The notes below the pieces were generated by a model. It was given only the letters and a program-made list of their open reading frames with translations, did not search any database and was not told where the DNA came from. From contig CM046882.1 of NCBI GenBank assembly GCA_025667525.1, positions 498,694,292 to 498,758,291 on the forward strand: 64,000 bases of DNA, in the 5' to 3' direction. Numbering within the stretch: position 1 is the first letter of the stretch; each line of letters starts with the position of its first letter. The stretch is from Glebionis coronaria (Eukaryota; Streptophyta; Magnoliopsida; Asterales; Asteraceae). The position numbers and the translations under genes are program-made. This document shows positions 53,512-64,000 of this stretch, one piece after another.

Positions 53512-56500
53512 TTTAAGCTTATGAGCTTCTCAAAAAAGCTAAACCATGGTGCATTATCAACCAATAATGTAAGCTTATTAACACATAGGAAAGATATATA
53601 TACGGTTTTACAAAAAAATATCTTGATGAAGTAATAATTTGTGAATGATATGTATAGAAAGAATATCCGAATACAAGGCTCGAAGTATACGGTGTGTATA
53701 ATAAAATGATAAATCATAGGAGTACCTCACTCGCTAGATTAAAAAAAAAAAAAAAAAAGTGGATGTGATGGGTAAGTAAGTTTGGATTTTGATGTAGCAT
53801 GGTTTAAAATATTAAAATAATAATTTTGATGACACCCTAAATTTCATAACTTCATTAATAATTGAGTTACTTTAATCAGTCATTCAAAATAGTTTTAAGG
53901 AAGTAATTTTAGAAAGATTATAAGTTCAAATCTTGTTATAAAATTTTAAAGGTTCGGATTAAATAAAAGCATGATTAACTTTATCTTTTGAAATAAAAAG
54001 TTCAACACTTACATAATTTACAATTAAATAACATTATAACTTCAAAACACTAACTAGTAACTCGTTGTTTAAAAAATAAATAAATAAAATCTCATAGCTC
54101 CATCTTTTCCACATTTTCTTTTCTTTATCAAATACTTTAAATAATGTGAGATTAATGCATATGTTTACTGAAATTTAAACTGTAAGAGCTCGGAACACAG
54201 TGTGATGTCGTGGATTGGAGTTGTTGAAAAAGTGTATATTACGTTAATTTTTACTATAACATCTAATAATCATAGCATCATAAAAGTGGTTTTTTGGTTA
54301 ACACTACATTGCTAGTTTTTGTAAGAATCATAAATTTTGAACTATTTCTATGATATTAAATGTATTTTTCGGGTCTCTTCTTTCAATTGTTCGACCTTCT
54401 TCACTTCTCGAGAAGCCCATCCGGTAATGTCGATACCAAAGATCTTCAAGTCCTCGTTCTTTTATGTGCAAAAAGAAAAAAAAATGATAATTTAAAAAAA
54501 ACTAGAACATTTTTTGAAAAATCCCCTTACCATGTATTAGGTTTGAAACAATTTTAAGAAAAGCTTTTGAAAACAAAATAACAATGAAATCTTACGGCGC
54601 AAAGGCATAACGCGAACCATAATACAATGTCTCGCGCCGTAGCTTTGCATTGTGACTATCATTTTAGGCTGGCTACTATGACGTCAAAAGGTATAACGCA
54701 AGTAAAGGTGTGGTCGTTTGTCGCATTTTTGTCCTTAGCACAAGCCAAGGTTTCCTGTACCAAAGCTTCTAACTTCAAAAAAGATCCCTTTAATGTGTTT
54801 AGTGAGGCTGGTAGCAATGGTGAAGTTCCTTGATTCGGTCGACCGATCTCGAATTCGATTAACTCGTTGCGACGATCAAGTCGAATCGGTTGACTTGGCG
54901 AAGTCGGTCTGGCACACGACCTATTTGTAAATTAAGAAATGTTTTAATTCTTATTTTTGGCACTGTTTTGATTTAAAAAAAACTTTATTTAGTTTTAATT
55001 ATGTTTTAATTAAATAAAATTAATAAATTTCTGAATTTTAATATATTGGGTTTTGTTTAATTCATTACTGACATATATTAATTTTAATATTTTTAAATTT
55101 AGTTTTAGTTAATGTATTTTATTCATTACTAAGTTTTTTTTAATAATATTTAAATATAAATATTATTGTAATATTTTTTATTTTATTTAAATAGTTATTT
55201 GAAAAAATACATATGTTAAAAAATCAAATTAAATCACCTCATTATGGTATTAAAATGTATTGTATTTATTACAGATGTATGCGTATGATACATGTACAAC
55301 TAACATAACTAAAAACATATGCACATGATCTAAACGAAGCAACTCAAACTTAGCAAGACGTTAACAATTGTTCGAATTACTTAAAATAACATAATTTTAA
55401 CTCTCTCATATGAGAAGAAAATATGCTTACTATTTATACGCTTACCACTTAAGAACCAATTAATCCACTTTTTTTTCTTTTTTTTTACCAAAACAAACAC
55501 TTAAAATAACAACTCAGTTTATACAAACATACAATAGCCCACAATACAACTCACAAACACACACAAATTGAATACAGTGCGATATTTTGCACCGCCGAGC
55601 AAGTGCAAGATGAGAGTTTTGGTGCACCATGCGTCGTCATTGTAAAAAAAACATTATTATTTGAACTTTTTTTTTCATACCTTTTAGATAATGATAATTT
55701 TATTTTTAATTAATTAAATATGATATGATAAATTTAATATATATATTCTTTATTTATTTTTTAAAATAAGCTACTGTATTAATTTGAGAATATAATTTTA
55801 AAACAAGTAGTAAATCTTTTTGAGACGTGACAAAGACAAATCCAGAAATAAATGACACATTTAACAAAATGGATATCTGAAATTATTGAATATAATCCCT
55901 TGATCACCATACTCCAATAATGTTACCAAAATTTAATAATAACTTTCTTTTTGCTTCCACCGTACGTACATATGCTTCACAACCTTTTATGAAAGAAAAA
56001 ATAATACAGTATACGTACTGTATACTTGTCTTAGATATCCGTTCCAAAATTTGTTTTCATTTAGTTTTTTTAAATATTGTACATGTTGTTAAATTTTTCA
56101 GTTTATATACTAACATGCACGTTTGACATTTACATATGTTAGGCTATATACCTTAAATGTTGTTTTTGTCTTTTTTTTTGCATGTTGAGCTAAATTATAT
56201 ACTTTAGGTTGTCATAGATACTAGATACTATACATAACAACTACTACGTACTACATTTGGAGTTGTATGAAAATCATGTAGATAGACAGGCTATATATGA
56301 TAAAATACAATTTTAGTACATATAGATTTTGAAGTTTGGTAAGTAAAATCAAAATCGATTTTAGGAAAAGAATAATAAAAAAGTCTACCTTCCCTAACAT
56401 TCATTATCAACAGAACCAAAAGATTGCCTACAATGACAAGTCATTTCATCCATGTCAAATCTTTTTCTAACAACTCTTTTAGTATTTAATTCTTGATTAC

Positions 56501-56719
56501 ATAAACAAGTACAAAATGGTTTGAAAAACATACCAACAAGGGTAAATAAATGAAAATAAAACAGTAAAAAAGTTTGGGATAGCTAGTGCCTTTTCATATC
56601 AATGGGACTAAATAGTCTGTTATTTGACATTGAGGAGTCTCCATGGATTAGATAAGACAATGAGTTTCTAACGTAGTAGTTTTATCTGTTATTTAATGGT
56701 CATAGTTTGCAAGAACTAA
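53512..56719. other. AT-rich intergenic DNA, no gene seen
   Basis: No reading frame resembling a protein family. A patch at 54590-54640 (GGCGCAAAGGC...CTCGCGCCGTAGCTTTGC) is inversely repeated. A GTCGACCGATC-rich patch is at 54835-54920. Poly-A and poly-T runs are at 53741 and 55470. Confidence 0.5.
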
Positions 56720-56958
56720 GAGCGTCAGCAATGGGGGGTTTTGTGAAAAGCTTTTTACTATTTGGAAAAGCTATAGAAAGACTTGTTACCATTAAATATG
56801 AAGACTTGTTGATGCAATTTGAAGAATGACTTGGTTGATACCAAGTGTTTGAAGCAATAGCTTTGCAAAATTGAAGTGTACCATTAATGTATAAACTTCA
56901 TAATTTAATGCCATAAATGCACCAAGTCTTTCATGACTTGGTGCCATTGCTCATGCTC
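56720..56958. mobile_element. Tourist-like MITE (PIF/Harbinger type)
   Basis: 239 bp with inverted ends GAGCGTCAGCAATGG and CCATTGCTCATGCTC (two mismatches), flanked by the 3-bp target duplication TAA (56717-56719, 56959-56961). Ends starting GAGC with TWA duplication are typical of plant Tourist-like elements. No coding capacity. Confidence 0.8.
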
Positions 56959-57160
56959 TAATGTGTCTTTAATCTTTAGTTTGTTATGCAAATATGACAA
57001 ATTCTAACAGTGTTTTGTTTTAATCTTTATCCAATTTTTCATCGTACACATAATTTAGTAGTATGCAAGTCTTAAACTTTTGTCTTAAAGAATAAACCGT
57101 ACTTCTAAAAAAAAATTCGCTAGAGAAAAAAATCCCTCACGTAAAGGCTTAAACCAAAGA

Positions 57161-57640
57161 TTGTACGCGCTTGAAACAAAGAAATATATAGCGATGGCAG
57201 TGGAACTGTCACGTGGAAGTTTGGAGGACTATTTTAGACGCAAATCAAGAGGTAGTGTAAAGCAGGCTCAACTCGAATTGCTAAAGGATAAGATTGAGGG
57301 GATTATTCTCAGCAATATGCATGATAGATGGAGTTGGTCTTTAGTTGGGTCGGGTGATTTCTCGGTGTCTTCGGTTATAAAATTTATTGATAATTCTCTT
57401 CGTCCAAAGACTAGTACGAAAACTAATTGGATAAAAGAGGTTCTCATTAAGATAAATGTGCATGCGTGGAAAGTTAAACAATACTGCTTACCCAACACAT
57501 TTAAAATCTCGTGTAGAGGTATGAAAATTGCTTCTATTCTATGCCCTCTATGTGATTGTTCGGCTGAGTCTTCTAGGCATCCCTTCTTTTCATGCAAGTT
57601 TGTTAGTGATGTTATTGATGCTACAGATTTAGGCAATTAG
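57161..57640 (+). pseudogene. LINE reverse-transcriptase C-terminal fragment (zinc-binding domain)
   Basis: 159 residues including DRWSWSLVGSGDFSVSSV, NVHAWKVKQYCLPN and CPLCDCSAESSRHPFFSC (C-x2-C...H-x4-C), the zf-RVT region that ends plant non-LTR retrotransposon ORF2. The 5' part (endonuclease and reverse transcriptase) is missing, which fits a 5'-truncated LINE. No obvious poly-A tail follows. Confidence 0.8.
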
Positions 57641-57984
57641 GATACACGTATTGCCGAGCGTCGATAATTAACGTATTATCAAACAAAAGGAGTAATATGG
57701 TTTACGGGACCGAGGGTTTGAGAAAAACTATTCACGACTCTTTTTATTATTATCAAATTATGGAAAAACAAAAACATGACATACTCCTAAACTTAACCCA
57801 TACTTATAATAGAATAGTAATTAGAAATCCTAATCCGATAAGTATTATCAGATAACTCCTAAATATAAGATAAGATAAAGACTCCAGAACTTCCTAAAAC
57901 ATAAGATAACTAATGATTTCTTCCAGAGTCACCGCATCATTCTCCCCTTTTTGAAAAAAACTCATCCTCGAGTTTAAAACGTTC

Positions 57985-59212
57985 CTCAATGTTATTTCTT
58001 CTTCACTTTAGCTTCAACACTTCCTGTCCTTTTTGGCGAACATTCTTCGACTAAACTTGAAACATTAGTGTCGTAACCATCACTTAAAGGCACTAAAACC
58101 ATCTTGATACTATCATGATGAAAGGTGTAAGTGTTTTCTTTACCTTTGTGGGTTGCGTTTACATCGTACGCCTATGACCTTCCTAGAAGAATATGACACA
58201 CGTCCATCTCAGCTATATCAAACATGATCTTGTTTTTGTACTTGCCAATCATAAAAGGGATCTTGCATCGTACGGTAACCTTAATATCACTAGCTTGTTT
58301 TATCCACCCAACTTTCTACGGACTTAGATGTTTTTCCGTAGATAGCCTTAGTCGTTGCACGATGTCCCTTGATACAATATGCGCAGTGCTTCCATTATCA
58401 ATGATAACATCAAAGATCCTTTGGAAAGATGATGCACCGGGTTTTGAACAGGTTGTGTCGTTGAGACGAATCATCTAGTTTAGAAGCAGTAGAGTGGCAA
58501 ATGAGTAAGCTGAATATTATGTTGTTTCATAGTCTCCTCCTTCGAGATGGCATATTTCAGCATCGCCATCTTCATCTTCATCACTGTTATTGGTTTTTTC
58601 ACCCTGACCAAAATCACCATCTTTGAGTGTCAAATTAACTTTCCCTCCAGTTTCCCTACAATCACTCGAGCGATGTCCTGGTAGCCCACATTTGAAACAC
58701 TTACCAACAATTGGACGATTATATGGGGTTGTAGACTTGTTGATTATGTCCGAGCTATTCATAAATTGTTTCAATATGTCTAATGTAACATTCTTTGAGT
58801 CGTATTGGCTGCTCTCCGGCTTGGACGTGGATTCTATGGACAAGTTATTGTTTCTTGAAGAAAACACCGTTTGATACGTACGCTTAGCAAGTTAATTTTC
58901 TGCCCTAATTGCAAGATTTTAAGCATCACCCAACGTGTAAACGGGGACAAGAGAAATTCTATCTTGGATTTTTGGTGACAATCCATTTAGATACCGTGTT
59001 ACTTGTTGAAACTCGATTTCGGATAAATCATTCCTTGACGAAAGACGATGGAATTCAACAGTATAAACTTTTACGATTTTATCACCTTGAGCACAATGTT
59101 GAAGAAGATTAAATAAAATCTGATCATGATTAGGCGAAAGAAACCTTCTAGGCAACTCTCTTTTCATTCTTTCCCAACTAGCTAGTGATAGACACTTTGT
59201 CTTGTTGTTCAT
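57985..59212 (-). pseudogene. Truncated Ty3/gypsy relic: gag and protease
   Basis: Minus strand. The Gag core (ERMKRELPRRFLSPNHDQI, YTVEFHRLSSRNDL) is at 59212-58919. A CCHC knuckle, CFKCGLPGHRSSDC, is at about 58695-58655. The retropepsin-like protease FDVIIDNGSTAHIVSRDI is near 58425-58370, followed by KVGWIKQASDIKVTVRCKIP and MDVCHILLGR. Stops and frameshifts interrupt it. Reverse transcriptase, integrase and LTRs are absent. Confidence 0.8.
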
Positions 59213-61840
59213 GAATGAGTTGCAATTTTTTCATCAAAATTGAACATTGTATAGTATGACACAATTTTTATTTTATTTTATTTATATATTTATTTAATTT
59301 TTTTAGAACATTAATTTTTACAAATAACACCAACTATCTTACAAATTATATCTCATATGTCTTCATTGAGACTTGAAACTATAATATTTAGATTAGACGG
59401 TCACTCACATAACGTTAGATCAAAGGCCTTTGATATAATATGATCCAGTTTATCTGAAAAATAAAAAGTGTAAAATTTGGTTAAACCTTCAATGTTTTTA
59501 TTTATTTCTTCTTTTGACACCAAAACTCCAACAAAAATACAAAACACCCAAAACAAAAAATAATAGTGGTTGATAATGGTGCATGATGCACAATGATCAA
59601 GAGATGAATGCAAACAAGTGAGTGGTTGATGACGAAACCTGAAGTCACCTCCGCGCCGCTATGCTATACGGCGGGTTGGTTAGTATTACTGTTACTATTA
59701 ATCTTTACGGCTAGGACCCACATAAGATATACAGATACGAAGCTAGTGAATTATTTTCCCCCTGACGTGAACCATTGGTTAACCCCCTGCATCTGCACTC
59801 TGCTCCTACTTTCCTTTCCTTTTTCGTGATTTTAAACTTTTTCATTTTTCTATACCTTTTTCTACACCAAGGACAAATTACATATATATGTTACCATGTC
59901 GTTTTCATACTCCAAAATGTGTTATTTTCAAAAGTTGATAAAGAAAGATACGATTGAGGTATATATAGATATGACTTGATTATTGGTGTTACAAACTAGA
60001 AAATTCTGAATATTGTCATTTTAACGTAGAACTAATCTTGGTAAAGTATGTTTTACATAGTATCAATGTTTTAAGACCCGGTTGATCCGATCGGTTGAAT
60101 TTCTGAGATTAAAGATCAGGCTGGAAGTGACCGAGCTTTTGTTTGCTTGAGAACTAATTTGAATTTTGTTGATTCGGTTAGATAAATCCAATCGAGACAT
60201 GATTTTGTATAAACCAAAAGAACACTAAAAATATCATTAACAAATTCAGTAAATTACATAGCTTATAATATATTAAAGAAAAAAGTTTAATTTTAAGTGC
60301 AAGACGAGCCTAAACAATGAGTCAGGCCTAAACAATATGCCGGGTCAATGAGCTTTATTGGCTAATCGTAAGGTTATAAATAGCGTGAAGCATGATATAA
60401 CGTTATTGCCGAACATTAAGCTTCAAAAGATATAGCAAAGCTACGATGTTTTTAAAGCGTGATGTATACATGCACAATATATTTATATAACGATTTATGT
60501 TGTCAAGAATTTATTTTCATATTACAATTATTAAGCTCAAGTCTAGTAAATAGCCCAAGTCTAGTAAATAGCCCAAGTATAATAAACAAGCTCAAATCCT
60601 GGGAATCAGTTAAAAGATTTCGAAAAAGGCACCACGCTATATGTTATAGCACGGTAGATCACACTTTATGCCGCTTTTTAACTCGCTATCAAAAATGTAA
60701 ACAACGCTTTTTAGCACGTTATTTAAAACGACGTTTTAGCTTGTTTTATAACGTGAATGCCATGACTCACACTACAAGACTTCTATTTTCAAACCCTTTT
60801 CTTTCACAAATCTTTTTTTTCATAAACCTTTTAAACTTTAATTGACAAATTGAAGTGGAGAAATAATTAACTTATTAGTTATAATAAATTTTGTAAACGA
60901 GTATGTTAGAGTTAAAACTAACTTAAAACACTAATGAATATTGATAATTCTTCATTTTCAAATTTATACTTTATATTTGCTTTTTCAATATCCTAATTTA
61001 ATTTTTTATATAATAAAAGAATTAGGTTTTTTGAGAATTTTAATGGAAAATGAAGGTTGTAGAAAAAACAATTTGACTAATTATATGACTTGATTTTGAC
61101 ATATAAATAAAATTGAACGATGTGATTGGTGAAAAAAAGTCAAAACTAAATTCAATTTACTCAAAATTAAAAATTTTAGTGGAGGAATTTGATAAAAAAA
61201 ACACAAAGATATATGTATCAAATTTATGAAAATAAAAACTTAAAAAAAAGAGGGGGTCGATAAAACTTTACTAGTTTAATTTCAAATAAATTAGATGGAC
61301 TTGAGAGTACACTTATAATTTTTTTATATTTTTTAGTAACTTTATAAAATAAACAAAATAACCCTTTAAACTTTATACTTTCTAGACTTTTTATTTTAAA
61401 ATACAACATCTATGTTATATTAAAAAATCAACAACTCACATGATTATAAATGTTAAATAAAAACACAAATTATTGTATATTTCTATTTTGACACTTAACA
61501 AAGTCAAGCAATGCAATTTACGCCAATCACTATTAACATGAATATAAATATCAAATGAGGACCTCAGACATCGGTGTGAGATGAAAATAAATAAATGAAA
61601 TTCTATATATTACAACAACATATAATTTTTCAGGTCGTTATGTGTTACTAAACACACAATGTCCAGAAAACAGTAGTTAACATTTTAGTTAAACAAATTC
61701 AAATCTTTTGTGCAACAAATATTTATACAAAATATTAATTAATATTATGACATATTAAAAAATTATTTAAAACTCGTGGGTCCATGAGCATCGTAATTAT
61801 TTAAGTATTAAAAAATTAATATTGTTTTATGAAATAATAT
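59213..61840. other. AT-rich intergenic DNA, no gene seen
   Basis: Contains a 19-bp unit (ccaagtctagtaaatagcc) repeated about three times at 60538-60590. Otherwise no recognisable feature on either strand. Confidence 0.5.
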
Positions 61841-62390
61841 TAAGCATTACGAAATCATGAATTTATAAATCATGTACATGTAAGGTTGACGTAAATGGTT
61901 TATTGATTAATAATTAACATATAACTATTTAGAATAAAAATACTGAAAGTAACAAGAGTATAAAATTCAAAAAATAAAAATTGAGGCGAGATTATATTAA
62001 TTCAAACATATAAACATTAGATTTTTTTAAATATAATATAATATACATAATATCGTGATAACGAAATTACTACTTAATTAATATTAAGCATTACGAAATC
62101 ATGAATTTGTAAATCATGTATGTGTAAGATTGTGTAAGGTTGATGTAAATGGTTTTTTGATTAATAATTAAGATATAACTATTTAGAATAAAAATATCGA
62201 AAGTAAGAAGAGTATGAAATTCGAAAAACAAAAATTAATGTGAGTTTATATTAATTTACACTCTACACAGTAAAAGAATAACATAATCAACTATATAAAA
62301 ATAATCATACATATAAATATTAAATTTTTTAAAATATATATAATATACAGAAATCACAATAATAAAATTATTATTTAATTTATCTTTTAT
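61841..62390. repeat. Tandem duplication of about 245 bp (two diverged copies)
   Basis: 'attaagcattacgaaatcat' starts both copies, near 61840 and 62083, followed by matching blocks (tttagaataaaaatac, agagtataaaatt). AT-rich, no coding. The second copy ends at the Helitron-type terminus. Confidence 0.75.
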
Positions 62391-62398
62391 ATTTAAGT

Positions 62399-62426
62399 CT
62401 CGTGCGTGAACGAGTATTAAAACTAG
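62399..62426 (+). mobile_element. Helitron-type 3' terminus
   Basis: Hairpin CTCGT-gcgtga-ACGAG, eight bases (TATTAAAA), then CTAG followed by T. This is the standard Helitron 3' end (short hairpin, then CTRR, inserted next to T). The 5' end (TC after A) could not be fixed; the tandem duplication upstream is probably inside the element. Confidence 0.7.
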
Positions 62427-62780
62427 TTATTCACTACTAAAAATAGATAGAGAATTTTGATCAAATTTATCATATTAACTTTGCTTGAAATAGTTATTAT
62501 AAACTTTAAAAAAGAATCTAACTAATTACCTAAAGATAAAACTGTTATTATGCTAAAAAGTAAGAAAAAAAACTGTAAAAAATACGTTTTTTTTAATAGT
62601 ATATTTTTTATCGAAGGATAACAATTTTAGGATGGAGAAACTTTTTTAGTAAATGGTTACTCTACTAAAATTTATTACTATGTAAAAAATTAATAAAGAA
62701 GTCACTACAATGAAGTTAAGAAACTATTAGAAAATTCATTAGAACATTCAAGAAACAACAAAAAAATTAGAAACTAGTTA

Positions 62781-63004
62781 TTCCATCTATTTTATATTAA
62801 GTGTTTACACTCTTAATGCACAAAGTTTTAGATATACTATATTTTTATCATTATTAGTTATCCAAATAACAATTATACCCTCATTTAATATAAAAAGTAA
62901 AAAAACACAATTTAAATATGAGTCACATATTAAAGAGCATAAATGGAAAATTAATTTTCAAAATTTATTCATTTGTTATAGTGGACACTTAATATAGGAC
63001 AATC
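62781..63004. mobile_element. Stowaway-like MITE, degenerate
   Basis: Inverted arms TTTTATATTAAGTGTTTACAC near 62790-62810 and GTGGACACTTAATATAGGAC near 62981-63000 frame an AT-rich interior. TA at the left edge fits a Tc1/mariner-type target. Further 'ggacact' copy at 63019. Exact edges uncertain. Confidence 0.5.
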
Positions 63005-64000
63005 AAAAATTCTATAATGGACACTACTAGGATGAAGATTTCACTTAATATTCATTTGATCCATAAACGTCGAGTCCTTAAACTTAAGGGCACGTTTGGT
63101 AGAGAGAATTTTAGAGATTAGAAATGAAGTAGAGAGTTGTATTCTTAGAAATGAAATCCAAAGAAATTATTTATTGAATTCTTTTGTTTGGTAGCGTACG
63201 AGATTTGAAAAAAAATACTCATACAAATCTTTTTTTAATAAAAAATTAAATTGAAAAATAAATAAAAAATATTATTATTATTATTATTATTATTATAAAT
63301 AACAACAATATCTCTAATATGTATAAAGAAAGATTTTGTTAAATATAATCTTGGCCAAAAATCCCAAACAATGACACTTGTATAATACTGAATAATCAAC
63401 GGCTGACATTGAATAGCACAATCACAGCAATTATTAACTAAAACACGATTTCTTCCCACCGGAAAAACATATTGCTCCCTAATCTCAATTACTTCAACCA
63501 GATGAAAAACTATATGTCCACAATAAAACTTAATCGATTTGTACATCAAAAAACCCAATCGATTTGTTCATGAAAAAACCCATAAATCCAATAAACCTTA
63601 TCTAATTTGTAACCCATTCGCTAAATTCTTTCATTTTGTAGGATCGTCTTTGAAATTAGAGGAAGACAACTTTTGGATGACGTCCACCTTCTGGAGCTCG
63701 CTCAGTGGCATTATAATGATGATAAATTTTGATGGGATTCTCTTTCAAAATCTGACGAAGATATAAAAATGATGATGCTAATGCATATCTTTTACAATTT
63801 TCAATTGGTTGCGTCCAATAAGATAAGGTGAGCACTATTACCTCCGTAAGTGTTGAATTATTCATTTACTCGATTCATGTGTTGGGTGATAATGTTAAAC
63901 CTCATTCATGTAAATTGTTAGTGAACAAATTCCTTTCATTTGTTTATTTTGTACCTGTAGAGTTATTGTGGAAGAAAAAATAATATTATAAATAATAATC
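63005..64000. other. AT-rich DNA to the window end
   Basis: 'gggcacgtttggtagagaga' at 63089 and 'tttgtttggtagcg' at 63183 resemble ends of common plant MITEs but no partner was fixed. An (ATT)n microsatellite is at 63270-63297. No gene recognised. Confidence 0.4.

Noticed and set aside
54360..54833. Two small plus-strand ORFs as possible host genes
   Set aside because: Under 70 residues, no motif, AT-rich surroundings and no splice-linked partner exons.
63235..63865. Overlapping ORFs near the right edge
   Set aside because: Short, overlapping on both strands, one built on an (AAT)n microsatellite (Asn run); no family resemblance.

Overview
The window is nuclear DNA of a flowering plant. The evidence is spliced genes with GT-AG introns, a NAC transcription factor with a miR164-type target site, a plant tRNA-Leu gene and dense nested plant transposons. 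The repeated C-terminal tail of the extra retrotransposon ORF at the left edge resembles proteins I remember from daisy-family (Asteraceae, Anthemideae) genomes; that placement rests on memory and is moderate at best. Well over half of the window is transposable-element DNA.

Layout. 1-9529: Ty1/copia element on the minus strand, cut by the window edge, with decayed gag-pol and an extra ORF after pol. 10035-11238 plus 19661-19782: one copy (A) of a local duplication carrying an eIF2-gamma pseudogene. It is split by a decayed plus-strand copia element (11239-19660, 5-bp target duplication GATTT). 20201-20280: tRNA-Leu(UAG). 20520-23200: the second duplication copy (B), with the same eIF2-gamma relic, exons of an unidentified membrane-protein gene, and the unoccupied version of the copia insertion site. 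24136-27262: RING-finger gene on the minus strand whose first coding exon is split by a very young 1.6-kb non-autonomous LTR element with identical LTRs. 28052-29885: NAC gene on the minus strand (three exons, miR164 site), the only host protein gene that looks intact.

31037-53508: one CACTA (En/Spm) DNA transposon of about 13.2 kb with matching ends and an AAA target duplication. It carries palindromic subterminal repeats, a small two-exon GRF zinc-finger gene, a 2.2-kb array of a 41-bp satellite with higher-order structure, a TNP2-type transposase gene with in-frame stops, and a TnpA-like gene. A 9.3-kb young copia element (42158-51463, TSD CTCGT, minus strand) sits inside an intron of the TnpA-like gene.

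53509-64000: AT-rich intergenic DNA with a Tourist-like MITE, a LINE fragment, a truncated Ty3/gypsy gag-protease relic, a tandem duplication next to a Helitron-type 3' end, and a Stowaway-like MITE.

Relative timing. The local duplication predates the copia element at 11239 (empty site in copy B; LTRs about 5% different by eye). The CACTA element was in place before the copia element at 42158 (LTRs about 1% different). The short LTR element in the RING gene appears youngest (no LTR differences seen). Exon boundaries were read by eye and need transcript support.
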